Assembly: GCF_041245805.1 (NCBI RefSeq)
Contig: NZ_CP162490.1
Coordinates: 4,937,001-5,001,000 of the forward strand
Origin: Xanthomonas sp. DAR 34887
GTDB taxonomy: Bacteria; Pseudomonadota; Gammaproteobacteria; Xanthomonadales; Xanthomonadaceae
DNA length: 64,000 nucleotides
Direction of reading: 5' to 3'
Under the pieces are notes generated by a model that saw only the letters and a list, made by a program, of their open reading frames with translations, did no database searches and had not been told where the DNA came from. Positions 8,885 to 22,279 of this stretch are shown piece by piece (the first letter of the stretch is position 1; every line of letters starts with the position of its first letter). Made by a program: the position numbers and the translations under genes.

Positions 8885-11176
8885 ATGACGATCGTGACCA
8901 ACCTGGGCTTCCCGCGCATCGGCGCGCGGCGCGAGCTCAAGCGTGCGCTGGAAAGCTACTGGCGCCGCGAAACGGATGAGGCCGGCCTGCAGGACACCGC
9001 GCGGCAGCTGCGACAGCGGCATTGGCGGCTGCAGGTCGAGGCCGGGGTGGATCTGCCGCCCAGCAACGACTTCAGCCTGTACGACGCGATGCTGGACACC
9101 GCGTTCCTGTTCGATGCGATCCCGCAACGCTACCGCGCGCTGGCCGATGCCGATCCGCTGGCCGGCTATTTCGCGATGGCGCGCGGCACGCAGGAGGACG
9201 GCCTGGACCTGCACGCGCTGGAAATGACCAAGTGGTTCGACACCAACTACCACTATCTGGTGCCGGAGCTGGCGCGGCGCCAGCATTTCCGCCTGCGCGG
9301 CGACAAGCCGCTGGCCGAGTTCCTGGAAGCCAAGGCGTTGGGCATCGCCACCCGCCCGGTGCTGATCGGCCCGGTGACCTTCCTGCTGCTGTCCAAGACC
9401 GTGGACGGCAGCGACCGCTGGGCGCTGCTGGACAGCCTGCTGCCCGCCTACGCCGAACTGCTGCAGCAGCTCGACGCGGCCGGCGCCAGCTGGGTGCAGA
9501 TCGACGAGCCCGCGCTGGTGCTGGACCTGGACGAGGCCGCGCGCGACGCCTATCGCCGCGCCTACGCATTCCTGGCGCAGGCGCCGCGGCCGAAGCTGCT
9601 GCTGACCACGTATTTCGGCGAACTGGGCGACAACCTGGAACTGGCCGCGGCGCTGCCGGTGGACGGCCTGCATGTGGATCTGGTGCGCGGCGTGGCGCAG
9701 TTGGACGCGGTGCTGCAGGCATTGCCGGCCGGGCGCGTGCTGTCGGCCGGGCTGGTCAACGGCCGCAACGTGTGGCGCACGCCGCTGGACAATGCATTGA
9801 TCCTGGCCCGCTACGCGGCCGGCCATGTCGGCCGCGAACGCCTGTGGTTGGCGCCGTCGTGCTCGCTGCTGCACGTGCCGGTGGACCTGGAACAGGAAAA
9901 GGCGCTGGACCGCGACCTGCACGCATGGCTGGCCTTCGCCAGGCAGAAGCTGCAGGAGCTGCGCACGCTGGCCGATGCATTGCACGAGCTGCCGCAGGCG
10001 CAGACCGAATTGGATGCGGCGCGCGAGGCGCTGGCCACGCGGCGTTCCTCCGCACGCGTGCATCGCCCTGACGTGGCACGCCGGGTGGCGGCGCTGAGCG
10101 AGGATGCCGGACGCCGGCAGTCGCCGTATCCGCAGCGGCGCGAGGCGCAGCAGGCGGCGCTGCGGTTGCCGGCGTACCCGACCACCACGATCGGCTCGTT
10201 CCCGCAGACCGCGCAGGTGCGGCAGGCGCGCGCGCAGCACAAGGCCGGCAAGCTCGGCGATGCCGAGTACGACGCGTTCCTGGCCGCCGAAACCGAACGT
10301 TGCGTGCGCGTGCAGGAACAGATCGGGCTGGACGTGCTGGTACACGGCGAGTTCGAGCGCAACGACATGGTCGAATACTTCGGCGAGCAGCTCGATGGTT
10401 TCGCCTTTACCAGGCATGGCTGGGTGCAGAGCTACGGCTCGCGCTGCGTGAAGCCGCCGATCATCTACGGCGACGTGCAGCGGCCGGCGCCGATGACGCT
10501 GCGCTGGACCCAGTATGCGCAGTCGCTGACCGACAAGCCGATGAAGGGCATGCTGACCGGGCCGGTGACGGTGCTGCAGTGGTCGTTCGTGCGCGACGAC
10601 CAGGAACGCGCGCAGACCTGCCGGCAGATCGCGCTGGCGCTGCGCGACGAGGTGCGCGACCTGGAGGCGGCCGGCATCGGCGTGATCCAGATCGACGAGC
10701 CGGCGATCCGCGAGGGCCTGCCGCTGCGCCGCGCCGAGTGGAAGGCGTACCTGGACTGGGCGGTGCAATGTTTCCGCATCGCCGCGGCCGGCGTGCGCGA
10801 CGCCACCCAGATCCATACGCACATGTGCTATTCGGAGTTCAACGACATCATCGAGGCGGTGGCGGCGATGGATGCGGACGTGATCTCGATCGAAACCTCG
10901 CGCTCGCGGATGGAACTGCTCGATGCGTTCGTGCGCTTCCGCTATCCGAACGCGATCGGCCCGGGCGTGTACGACATCCACTCACCGCGCGTGCCCAGCA
11001 CGCAGGAGATGGTGCAGTTGCTGGACAAGGCGCGGGCGGTGCTGGATCCGCAGCAGCTGTGGGTCAATCCGGATTGCGGGTTGAAGACGCGCGGCTGGCC
11101 GGAAACGCGCACCGCGCTGCACGCAATGGTGGCCGCGGCACGGCAGCTGCGCGCGCAGCAGGCGCAAGCGGCGTAA
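8885..11176 (+). CDS. metE: Cobalamin-independent methionine synthase MetE
   Basis: 763 residues. The ATG at 8885 follows GAGGAA and starts MTIVTNLGFPRIGARREL, the usual MetE N-terminus. MetE transfers a methyl group from 5-methyltetrahydropteroyltri-L-glutamate to homocysteine. Zinc ligands can be read at H646 and C648 (HTHMCYSEF), E670 (SIETSRSR) and C731 (NPDCGLKTRGW). Two (beta/alpha)8 barrels are expected, consistent with this length. The upstream cobalamin riboswitch implies that MetE is shut down when B12 allows MetH to work. No other met gene is adjacent. Confidence 0.97.
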   Translation: MTIVTNLGFPRIGARRELKRALESYWRRETDEAGLQDTARQLRQRHWRLQVEAGVDLPPSNDFSLYDAMLDTAFLFDAIPQRYRALADADPLAGYFAMARGTQEDGLDLHALEMTKWFDTNYHYLVPELARRQHFRLRGDKPLAEFLEAKALGIATRPVLIGPVTFLLLSKTVDGSDRWALLDSLLPAYAELLQQLDAAGASWVQIDEPALVLDLDEAARDAYRRAYAFLAQAPRPKLLLTTYFGELGDNLELAAALPVDGLHVDLVRGVAQLDAVLQALPAGRVLSAGLVNGRNVWRTPLDNALILARYAAGHVGRERLWLAPSCSLLHVPVDLEQEKALDRDLHAWLAFARQKLQELRTLADALHELPQAQTELDAAREALATRRSSARVHRPDVARRVAALSEDAGRRQSPYPQRREAQQAALRLPAYPTTTIGSFPQTAQVRQARAQHKAGKLGDAEYDAFLAAETERCVRVQEQIGLDVLVHGEFERNDMVEYFGEQLDGFAFTRHGWVQSYGSRCVKPPIIYGDVQRPAPMTLRWTQYAQSLTDKPMKGMLTGPVTVLQWSFVRDDQERAQTCRQIALALRDEVRDLEAAGIGVIQIDEPAIREGLPLRRAEWKAYLDWAVQCFRIAAAGVRDATQIHTHMCYSEFNDIIEAVAAMDADVISIETSRSRMELLDAFVRFRYPNAIGPGVYDIHSPRVPSTQEMVQLLDKARAVLDPQQLWVNPDCGLKTRGWPETRTALHAMVAAARQLRAQQAQAA

Positions 11177-11194
11177 GCCAGCGGTTTGTGCGTG

Positions 11195-11224
11195 CGATGC
11201 CCGGCGCGACCACGCCGGGCATCG
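11195..11224 (+). terminator. GC-rich hairpin after metE
   Basis: CGATGCCCGGCG pairs perfectly with CGCCGGGCATCG across a 6-base loop, 18 bases after the metE stop. No long T-run follows, so it may be an attenuating or RNA-stabilising hairpin rather than a classical terminator. The remaining gap to 11399 shows nothing further. Confidence 0.55.
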
Positions 11225-11399
11225 TCGTTGCAAGGCGGCTGTGTGGGCCGGTCGGCAGCCCACGCAGCATCTGCAAAGATCTGCCAGCGGCATGGAGCGT
11301 ACGCGTGCGATCTGTGCACATGTGGCTCCAGATCGCATCCGCTGTCGGCGATAAACCGCCAACGCTACCGGCGCAGGTGCTGCGACCGGAGGCTGCGCC

Positions 11400-12515
11400 T
11401 CACTGCGCGGTCGGCACCGCCGCAGCAGGACTCGCTGGAAACACCACACTCAGCGTTTGCTCGCGACGATCGCGCCACAGCTTCACCGACACGGGAACAT
11501 CCGCGGCCACTCCCGCGATCAGCCGCGGCACGTCCTCGAAGCCGGCAACCGACTGGCCGGCGATCTCCAGCAGCACGTCCATCGGCTTGATGCCGGCGCG
11601 GGCGGCGATACCGCCATCGAACACTTCCACCACCCACGCCCCGCGCGGCGACGGCAGACCCGCGGCCAGCACCAGTTCCGCAGTGACCGGCACGATGCGC
11701 ACGCCCAGCATCCTGGGTGCCGCAGGCGCCACGGCGGAAGTCGCGGACACTGCCGGCGTGGCCGCAAGCGCAGCCGGCACCGCCTCGCTCGGCCGCCATG
11801 GCACCTCGGCGAACTTGGTGTTGAAGCCGCCCATCAGCTTTCGATAGTCGCGACTGGCCTTGTCCGCTTCGCCCTGGGTGTCGTACGCCGTGCACATCGT
11901 GCCGTCGTCCGGCTGCCCGTGTGCGCGCACGACCTGCTTGAATGCCTCGGCATAGGCCTGGCTCTGGGCGTAGACCGCCACCGGATCGGCGTTCACCGGC
12001 ATGGCGAAGACCTGGCTGGCGACGGTTCGCGCGCGGTCGCTGCGGTCGGGAATGTCGACCTGGGTCGCGTAGCAGTAGAAATAGCGCGTGCTCTGCATTG
12101 GCGCCTGGGCGACGGCGTCCGCGGCCGACGGGGTCCAGTCCACGTCGCGCCAGCTGCCCGCCTTCATCATGAAAAGGCGTTTGCTCCATATCGCGCGTTG
12201 TTGTTCGCGCAACGCCTGTACTTCGTCACGCCCCGCGGCGAGCAAGCACTCCTTGTTGCCGGCACCGCCCAGGGTACCCACGTGGCGCAGGAACGCACTG
12301 GCCAACTCGTTGCTGCGCTGCATTTGGCTGCTGACGTCGACGGGATAGGACAGCGCGAACACCGGCGAGGCCCAGACCTTGGTCGGCACGCTGCCGGTAT
12401 CGGTCACGCTGCAGAAGGCGAATCCGGACTGACTCGGCGCGGGCGATTGCGCCCGAATCGCGGCCGGCATCAGCCCGGCGAAGAAGACAGCGACATACAC
12501 CGCATTGCGCAGCAT
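11400..12515 (-). CDS. Exported protein with C-terminal PDZ domain
   Basis: 371 residues from the ATG at 12515, preceded by AGGGG. Residues 1-22 form a signal peptide (AVFFAGLMPAAIRAQS). Residues about 25-240 match no family I recognise and contain four cysteines. After an Ala/Pro/Val linker, residues about 265-350 form a PDZ domain (LGVRIVPVTAELVLAAGL, then GGIAARAGIKPMDVLLEIAG). There is no protease triad, so it is not a DegP-type enzyme. PDZ domains bind C-termini of substrates; a periplasmic or outer-membrane adaptor role is an inference. Confidence 0.7.
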   Translation of the reverse strand: MLRNAVYVAVFFAGLMPAAIRAQSPAPSQSGFAFCSVTDTGSVPTKVWASPVFALSYPVDVSSQMQRSNELASAFLRHVGTLGGAGNKECLLAAGRDEVQALREQQRAIWSKRLFMMKAGSWRDVDWTPSAADAVAQAPMQSTRYFYCYATQVDIPDRSDRARTVASQVFAMPVNADPVAVYAQSQAYAEAFKQVVRAHGQPDDGTMCTAYDTQGEADKASRDYRKLMGGFNTKFAEVPWRPSEAVPAALAATPAVSATSAVAPAAPRMLGVRIVPVTAELVLAAGLPSPRGAWVVEVFDGGIAARAGIKPMDVLLEIAGQSVAGFEDVPRLIAGVAADVPVSVKLWRDRREQTLSVVFPASPAAAVPTAQ

Positions 12516-12762
12516 CTGGAATTCCCCTAGGCACTCGGTGTTGCATCGGCGCCGCGGCGCCGCCCCGCTGTGCACACTATCCCATCTTCACGACGACCGC
12601 AGCATGCAGCGGCCGTCGGTGCTGCGGCGCATGGTGGAACTGTCATCGTGGCGGGGTATAACGCAGTCACGTCGCGGCGAGGGGGCGCTGCATCCGCTGC
12701 GCAGGCGTGCGATCGCGATCGCCGTCCTGCCTGGCTTCGCACTGTTCAAGGAGAGAGCCGCC

Positions 12763-14721
12763 ATGCCGACGTTACCGTCGCTGTCCCTGCTGTCCACGCT
12801 GCTGCTGTCGCCGCTGCTCGCGCATGCGGCCGACCTGGTTCCCAAACAATTGGCCGGTCCCCCCGAGGAATTCGCGCAGATGCGCGCGCCGGCGCCGGCC
12901 GAGGCCGCGATCCTGTCCAAAAGTGCGTTGCTGCCGGTGGAATTCTCTTCCGCGCGCAGCGGCGAGGCGGCGCAATGGCAAGCGACGCTGCCGGTGGAAA
13001 ACGGCAAACTGCGCTTCGTGCTGCTGTCCGGCACGCACGACTGGCAACCGCAGTTGCATGCGCCCGGCGTAGCGAACGCGCGTGCCGCCGCCATCGTGCC
13101 CAATGCCGTCGCCACCCGCCTGGGCAGCGGCGACGCCGCGCTGCCGGCGCGCGAGTACCGCGTGGACAGCGCCGCCAACGGCAACTGGACGCTGACCCTG
13201 CGCGCCGACGGCAGCGCCGCGCAACGCGGCTACCTGTTGATGGAAGGCGATGCGCGCACCCAGCTCGCGTCTTATCCCAGCGATCGCCGGCAGCTGCACA
13301 GCGGCCAGCGCATCGGCCTGACCGCACTGCTCGGCGGCAGCGACAGCCACGGCGCCACGACGCTCGCCGCCAACACCGGGCGCATCCGCGATGCGCAATT
13401 GCGCGTCACCGCGCCCGACGGCACGGTGACGCAATGGCCGATGGCCGACGACGGCCGCCATGGCGACGGCGCCGCCGGCGACGGCGTCTATGCCGGCGAT
13501 TTCCCGGCAAAGGTGCCGGGCAGTTATCTCGCCCAGGTGGTGGTGCACGGCGAGGACGCGGCCGGCCAGGCCTTCGTCCGCACTTCCGAACACGTGTTGC
13601 CGGTGCTCGACACCAGCCTGCGCATCGCCGCCGACACGGTGAGCGCCAGCGCGCAGGACGGCACCCGCCTGGCGCTGCCGATCCCGGTCAGCGCCAGCGG
13701 CCAGGCACCGGCGCACTACCGCGTGCTCGGCGAACTGTGGGGCACCGGCCGCGACGGCAGCGCGGTGCCGGTGGCCTGGATCGGCGGCATGCTGGCGCCG
13801 CAGAACGGACGCCTGCCGCTGAGCGTGGACGAACGCTGGATCGTGCGCGCCGGCGCGCGGGCGCCGTTCACGCTGCGCAACCTGCGCATCGAGGACCCGG
13901 ACCATTTCGTGCCGCTGGCCACGCGCGACACGCTGGCGCTGACCCTGCCGGCCCTGCGCCGCAGCAGCGTGGCGCGCGGCGGCGCGATCGACGCCAGCAT
14001 GCGCATGGGCGAGCGCCCCGCCACGCTGCAGCGCGCGGCGACCGATGCGCAAGTGCAGGCGACCGGCACGCGCCTGATACTGGTGCATGGCTATTGCTCC
14101 GGCGGGGTCTGGCCCGCGGCGCAGTTCAGCAATGCGTCGACCTTCCTGGATGCCAACCAGAACCGCAGCAACGACCAGTTCGCGCAACTGCTGGCGCAGT
14201 TCGGCAGCCAGTGGAATTCGTTCGGCACGGTCGCGCACAGCCAGGGCGGCATGGCCGCGCTGCACCTGTACAGCTACTACTGGAGCGGGCTGGACAATGC
14301 CAGCGGCGGGCGCGTCATGCAGTCGGTGGGCACGCCGTATCAGGGCACCAACCTGTCCGGCATCCTGGCCACGGTGGGGTCGTGGTTCGGCGTGGGCTGC
14401 GGCAGCAACAGCGACCTGACCTACGACGGCGCCAAGGCGTGGCTGGCCGGCATCCCGATGTCGGCGCGGGCACTGGTCAACTACTACACGACCTCCTTCG
14501 CCAAGACCAACTGGTACACCAACGACTACTGCAACGTGGCCTCGGACCTGGTGCTGGACGACCCGGAGGACGGCGTGGTCGAACAGGTCAACGCGCAGCT
14601 GCCGGGCGGAGTCAATCGCGGCCACACCACCGGCCAGTGCCACACCACCGGCATGCGCGATCCGGCGCAGTACCTGGACGCCAGCCGCAATGCGACGATG
14701 AACGCGAACGCGGCGCGTTGA
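12763..14721 (+). CDS. Secreted alpha/beta hydrolase with large N-terminal region (conditioned-medium-factor-like)
   Basis: 652 residues. The ATG at 12763 has a strong ribosome site (AAGGAG) and begins a signal peptide ending LLAHAADL. Residues about 25-430 look like beta-rich modules, including an Ig-like segment (DDGRHGDGAAGDGVYAGDFP) of the kind seen in choice-of-anchor exported proteins. The C-terminal lipase-like domain has an oxyanion motif LVHGYCSGG (from about 440) and nucleophile S493 in AHSQGG. Near the C-terminus is HTTGQCHTTG; which histidine is catalytic is unclear. The sequence resembles proteins annotated in this family as conditioned medium factor. Substrate unknown, probably extracellular. 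Confidence 0.72.
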   Translation: MPTLPSLSLLSTLLLSPLLAHAADLVPKQLAGPPEEFAQMRAPAPAEAAILSKSALLPVEFSSARSGEAAQWQATLPVENGKLRFVLLSGTHDWQPQLHAPGVANARAAAIVPNAVATRLGSGDAALPAREYRVDSAANGNWTLTLRADGSAAQRGYLLMEGDARTQLASYPSDRRQLHSGQRIGLTALLGGSDSHGATTLAANTGRIRDAQLRVTAPDGTVTQWPMADDGRHGDGAAGDGVYAGDFPAKVPGSYLAQVVVHGEDAAGQAFVRTSEHVLPVLDTSLRIAADTVSASAQDGTRLALPIPVSASGQAPAHYRVLGELWGTGRDGSAVPVAWIGGMLAPQNGRLPLSVDERWIVRAGARAPFTLRNLRIEDPDHFVPLATRDTLALTLPALRRSSVARGGAIDASMRMGERPATLQRAATDAQVQATGTRLILVHGYCSGGVWPAAQFSNASTFLDANQNRSNDQFAQLLAQFGSQWNSFGTVAHSQGGMAALHLYSYYWSGLDNASGGRVMQSVGTPYQGTNLSGILATVGSWFGVGCGSNSDLTYDGAKAWLAGIPMSARALVNYYTTSFAKTNWYTNDYCNVASDLVLDDPEDGVVEQVNAQLPGGVNRGHTTGQCHTTGMRDPAQYLDASRNATMNANAAR

Positions 14722-14726
14722 CGGGC

Positions 14727-14757
14727 TGGGATTAGCGATTGGGAATTGGGGATTGGC
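14727..14757. repeat. GGGATTGG-type intergenic repeat
   Basis: Just after the hydrolase stop is a run of GGGATT/GGGAATTGGGGATTGG units. The same low-complexity family occurs near 22960, 23035, 23943, 39522, 39684, 56228 and 56394, usually next to a stop codon and sometimes as facing inverted runs. Confidence 0.6.
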
Positions 14758-14852
14758 AAAAGCGCCGTCCGGGCATGCAAGCCCGAGGCGGCGCCGATGT
14801 CGCCACGGGCCGATGCTGCGGCCGATGCAGCTACGCCCGGGATGCGGCTCTT

Positions 14853-14909
14853 TGTAGGAGCGGCTTCAGCCGCGACAGGCAGCCTGTCGCGGCTGAAGCC
14901 GCTCCTACA
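14853..14909. repeat. REP inverted pair
   Basis: Two REP cores face each other with almost no spacer, giving a near-perfect stem of about 27 bp. It lies between the hydrolase gene and the convergent efflux operon, where it could act as a bidirectional terminator or RNA-stabilising hairpin. Confidence 0.8.
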
Positions 14910-14924
14910 GGCGCGTGGAATGCG

Positions 14925-16375
14925 CTAACGCGTCGCCTCGGCCGCCGCCGTGCCGCTCTGCGCATCGGCGCCGCCGCCGAGCACCTTGTACAACGTGACG
15001 CGGTTGCTGGCCTCGGTCAGGCGCAGGGTGATCAGGTCCTGCTGCGCGGAGTAAAGCGAGCGCTGCGAATCCAACGCATCCAGGTAGCTGTCCACGCCGT
15101 TGCGATAGCGCGCGTCGGCCAGACTGTAGCTGCGCTGGGTGACGTCGACCAGGGCGCGCTGCGCGTCCATGCGTTCGTCCAGCTGTGCGCGTGTGGCCAG
15201 CGCATCGGCCACTTCGCTGAAGGCGGTCTGGATGGCCTGCTCGTAGTCGGCGACATTGATGTCGCGGCTGATCTTGGCCTGGTCCAGTTCGGCCTTGAGC
15301 GCGCCGGCGCGGAAGATCGGCACGCTGATGCTGGGCACGAACGACCAGGTGCGGTTGCCGGCATCGAACAGGCTGGACAGCGCGGTGCTGCTGCGCCCGG
15401 TGGAGGCGGTCAACGAAATGGTCGGAAAGAACGCCGCACGCGCCGCGCCGATATCGGCGTTGGCCGACTTCAGGGTGTGCTCGGCGTACAGCACGTCCGG
15501 GCGCTGCAGCAGCACGCGCGACGGCAGCGGCGACGGCAGCGGCGCCAGCGCCACGCCGCTTTCCAGTGCGTTCGCCTGCGGCAGCATCTCCGCCGCCACC
15601 GGCGCGCCGACCACCAGGTCCAGCGCGTTGCGCGAAGTGGCGAGCTGCGTGGTGTAGCTGGCGACGTCGGCGCGCGCGCTCTCCACGCTGGTCTGCACCT
15701 GCGCCAGGTCCAGCCCGGAGACGGTGCCTTGCTGATGCTGCGCCTCGGTGAGCTTCAGGGTCTGCCGCTGGCTGGCCAGGGTCTGCTGCGCCAGCGCCAG
15801 GCGCTGCTGGTCGGCGGCCACGGTCAGCCAGTCGGCGGCGACCTCGGCGACCAGGCTCATGCGCGTGCTGCGCTGGGTCTGCGCGGTGGCCAGGTAGGTC
15901 TCCAGCGCCTCGTCCTTGAGGCTGCGGATGCGTCCGAACAGGTCCAGTTCCCAACTGCTGACGCCCACGTCGGCCACGTACGTGCGCGCCACCTCGGAAC
16001 GTCCGCTGGCGCTGGCCGACGCGCTGCTGCGCGAGGCGCTCTGGCTGCCGCTCACGTCCACCGACGGAAACAGGTCCGCGCGCTGGATGCGGTACTGCGC
16101 ACGCGCCTTGTCGATATTGAGCACGGCCACGCGCAGGTCGCGGTTGTTGTCCAGCGCCTGCGCGATCACCTGCTGCAGGCGCCGATCCAGGAACACCTGG
16201 CGCCAGTCCAGGGTGGCCACGTCGGCGACATCGCCAGCGGTTCCGCTGCCGCTGTCGGCGAAGGTGGCCGGCACCGGCGCGTCGGGACGGGCGTAACTCG
16301 GCGCCATGCTGGCGCAGCCGGCGAGGACACCGGCGCAGGCCAGGGCCAGCGCGGTGCGGGTCAGGGCGATACGGA

Positions 16376-16379
<4 letters not shown>
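14925..16379 (-). CDS. RND efflux outer-membrane factor (OprM/NodT-type lipoprotein)
   Basis: 484 residues from a GTG at 16379 preceded by GAGG. The start overlaps the pump's stop in a GTGA arrangement, which suggests translational coupling. A lipoprotein signal (LACAGVLAGC) is followed by two homologous OEP repeats with long coiled-coil helices rich in Ala, Gln and Leu, as in TolC/OprM. The motif NRDLRVAVLNIDKARAQYRI is characteristic. It forms the outer-membrane channel of the tripartite pump encoded just upstream. The substrate cannot be told from the sequence. Confidence 0.9.
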
Positions 16380-19522
<3,143 letters not shown>

Positions 19523-19531
19523 GGCGGTTCC

Positions 19532-20740
19532 TCAGTCGGCCTTCGGCGTTGCCGCAGCAGCGCCCTGGGTAGCCGCGGCGGATGTCGCGGTCGTCGAGGC
19601 CACTTCCACCGCCTTGACCCGGTCGCCGACCGCGACCTTCTGCGAGCCTTGCACGATGACCTTGTCGCCGACCTTCAGCCCATCGCGCACCACCCACTTG
19701 TCGCCGATCGCATCGCCGGTGGTCAGCACCCGCTGCGCGACCTTGTTGTCGCTGCCGACCACCAACGCCGTTGCCTCGCCCTTGCTGTTGCGGCTGATCC
19801 CCTGCTGCGCCACCAGGATGGCCTGCTCGTCCACCGCCATCGGCAAAATCGCCTTGACGTACATGCCCGGCAGCAGCAGATGATCGGGATTGGGCATCAC
19901 CGCGCGCAGCTTGACCGTGCCGGTGGCGATATCGACCGCGGCATCCACCACTTCCAGCGTGCCGCTGCGCGCGTAGGTGCTGCCGTCCTCCAGCTGCAGC
20001 TTCACTTCGGCCTTGCCGTCCACCGCCTTGAGCTGGCCGGCGTCGAGCTGGCGGCGCAGCTGCAGCAGCTGCGCGCTGGACTGGGTCACGTCCACGTACA
20101 TCGGGTCGAGCTGGTTGATGGTGGCCAGCACATCGCTCTGGCCGGCGCTGACCAGCGTGCCCGGCGTGTAGCTGGAGGTGCCGATGCGGCCATCGATCGG
20201 CGCGGTGATGCGGGTGTAGTCGAGATTGATCCGCGCGGTCTGCAGCGAGGCCTTGGCCGCGACCACCGCCGCCTCGTTCGAACGCAACGTGGCCACGGCG
20301 TCGTCGCCGTCCTGCTTGCTGACCGCGTCCAGCGCGACCAGGGTCTGGTAGCGCTGCGCCTTCGGCCTGGCCGACAGCACCGCCGCCTCGGCCTGGGCCA
20401 GGTCGCCCTTGGCGGCGTCGTACGCCGCCTGGTAGCTGGCTGGATCGATCTCGTACAGCACCTGTCCGGCCTCGACGTCCTGGCCTTCGGTGAACAGGCG
20501 CTTGCGCAGGATGCCGCCGACCTGCGGGCGCACCTCCGAACTCATGTAGGCCACGGTGCGGCCGGACAGCGTCTGGTCCAGCGCCAGCCGCTGCGCGCTC
20601 ACCGTCTGCACGCCGACCTGCGCCTGCGGCGGCTGTGGCGGCTGCTTGGAGGAGCATGCGGCCAGCGCCGCGGCGATGGCGCCGGCCAGCAACCAGCGCG
20701 AAGACGAAACGGGGAAGCGACGGGCGACGACGGGCGGCAT
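19532..20740 (-). CDS. RND efflux periplasmic adaptor (membrane fusion lipoprotein)
   Basis: 402 residues. The lipobox LAAC gives lipidated C29. The order is beta-barrel strand, biotinyl-lipoyl half (VGGILRKRLFTEGQDVEAGQVLYEID), a coiled-coil hairpin of about 75 residues, the second lipoyl half (APIDGRIGTSSYTPGTLVSAG), then the membrane-proximal domain, with an Ala/Thr-rich tail. It bridges the RND pump and the outer-membrane channel. It is the first gene of the operon; the divergent histidine kinase starts 159 bases away, so the gap probably holds both promoters. Confidence 0.94.
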   Translation of the reverse strand: MPPVVARRFPVSSSRWLLAGAIAAALAACSSKQPPQPPQAQVGVQTVSAQRLALDQTLSGRTVAYMSSEVRPQVGGILRKRLFTEGQDVEAGQVLYEIDPASYQAAYDAAKGDLAQAEAAVLSARPKAQRYQTLVALDAVSKQDGDDAVATLRSNEAAVVAAKASLQTARINLDYTRITAPIDGRIGTSSYTPGTLVSAGQSDVLATINQLDPMYVDVTQSSAQLLQLRRQLDAGQLKAVDGKAEVKLQLEDGSTYARSGTLEVVDAAVDIATGTVKLRAVMPNPDHLLLPGMYVKAILPMAVDEQAILVAQQGISRNSKGEATALVVGSDNKVAQRVLTTGDAIGDKWVVRDGLKVGDKVIVQGSQKVAVGDRVKAVEVASTTATSAAATQGAAAATPKAD

Positions 20741-20899
20741 GCGGCGAACTCACGGTTTATCCGAATGTGGCCACGCTACGGCGCGAATGTGCAGCAAATT
20801 TGGAGATTGTCGGTCGCGGCGCGGATTCGCTTGATTTCCCTTGCGGCGACGCGGCTAATACGCAGCACTACCGTTGCCGCATCCCGCATTGCCTCTCCG

Positions 20900-22279
20900 A
20901 TGAAACTGGGCGTCACCGCCAAGCTGTTCCTCGCCATCCTCGCCGCGTGCGTGGCGGTGCTGCTGATCAACGGCCTGGCCGTGCAGGCCTTCGTCAAACG
21001 CCAGTTCCTGGACTACCTCAACCAACAGGGCGTGGAGCGCATGCTGGAGACCTTGCCGCGGGTCAGGGCCGAATACGCGCGGCACGGCAACTGGGACTTC
21101 GTGCGCGACAATCCCGATGTCTGGTTCGTGCTGATGCGCCCGGAGCGCGCACCCGGCATGCCGCGCAGGGCACCGCCGATTTCCGACCAGACCGGCGCGG
21201 TGTTTCGCTTCGCGCTGCTCGACCAGGACTACAAGCCGGTGATCGGCAATCCGGAGGTCGGTCGCGACGACATCCTGCGCCCGGTGGTGGTCGGCGGCCG
21301 TACCGTCGGCTGGATGGCGATGCTGCCGTTCCAGAAGGTGCTGGCGGCCGAGGACGCACGCTTCTACCAGGCGCAGCAACGCGCATGGTGGACGATCGGC
21401 AGCGCCTCGCTGGTGGTCGCCGCGCTGCTGGGATGGCTGCTTTCGCGCGCCTTGCTGCGGCGCATGCGCGGCCTCACCGGCGCCACCCACCGCCTGGCCG
21501 CCGGCGACTACGCCACCCGCATCGACGCCGGCGCGCGCGACGAACTGGGCCAGCTGGCGCGCGACTTCAACCTGCTGGCGCAGGCGCTGGAACACAACGA
21601 ACGCGCGCGGCGCGAGTTCATGGCCGACATCTCGCACGAGCTGCGCACGCCGCTGGCGGTGCTGCGTGCGGAACTGGAAGCGTTGCAGGACGGCATCCGG
21701 CCGATGACCCCGGACTCGCTGGGCTCGCTGCACCAGCAGGTCGGCCAGCTCGGCAAGCTGATCGAAGACCTGTACGACGTATCGCTGACCGACGTCGGCG
21801 CGCTCGCCTACCGGCGCGCGCCGGTCGATCTGGGGCTGATTCTGGCCACGGTGCTGGCCGGCGTGCAGGCGCGCTTCGCCGCCGCGCGGTTGCAGCTGCA
21901 GGTGCAGATCGACCCCGGCCCGCTGCAGCTCGACGGCGACGAGCGCCGGCTGCAGCAACTGCTCGGCAACCTGCTGGAGAACACGCTGCGCTACACCGAC
22001 GCCGGCGGCACGGTACAGGTACGCTGCGCGCGCCGCGACGCGGCGCTGGAACTGGTAGTCGAGGACAGCGCGCCGGGTGTGGACGCGGACAAGCGCGAGC
22101 GCCTGTTCGAACGCTTCTACCGCACCGAGGCCTCGCGCAACCGCGCCAGCGGCGGCAGCGGCCTGGGCCTGGCGATCTGCCGCAACATCGCCGAGGCGCA
22201 TGGCGGCACGATCCACGCCGAAGCCTCCGCGCTCGGCGGGCTGCGCGTGGTGCTGCGCTTGCCGGCGCTGACGGCATGA
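20900..22279 (+). CDS. Sensor histidine kinase next to the RND pump (BaeS/SmeS-like)
   Basis: 459 residues. TM helices at about 9-31 and 164-186 enclose a periplasmic sensor of about 130 residues. HAMP follows (RLAAGDYATRI), then the H-box MADISHELRTPLAVL with H246, an N-box (LLGNLLENTLRYT) and G-boxes (DSAPGV; GSGLGLAI). It is divergent from the efflux operon and overlaps its response regulator by four bases (ATGA). The arrangement resembles BaeSR and SmeSR systems, which switch on RND pumps; that it controls this pump is inferred. Confidence 0.88.
   Translation: MKLGVTAKLFLAILAACVAVLLINGLAVQAFVKRQFLDYLNQQGVERMLETLPRVRAEYARHGNWDFVRDNPDVWFVLMRPERAPGMPRRAPPISDQTGAVFRFALLDQDYKPVIGNPEVGRDDILRPVVVGGRTVGWMAMLPFQKVLAAEDARFYQAQQRAWWTIGSASLVVAALLGWLLSRALLRRMRGLTGATHRLAAGDYATRIDAGARDELGQLARDFNLLAQALEHNERARREFMADISHELRTPLAVLRAELEALQDGIRPMTPDSLGSLHQQVGQLGKLIEDLYDVSLTDVGALAYRRAPVDLGLILATVLAGVQARFAAARLQLQVQIDPGPLQLDGDERRLQQLLGNLLENTLRYTDAGGTVQVRCARRDAALELVVEDSAPGVDADKRERLFERFYRTEASRNRASGGSGLGLAICRNIAEAHGGTIHAEASALGGLRVVLRLPALTA

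Noticed and set aside
11400..12515. DegP/HtrA-type protease
   Set aside because: A PDZ domain is present, but there is no GNSGG serine motif or trypsin-like domain upstream of it.
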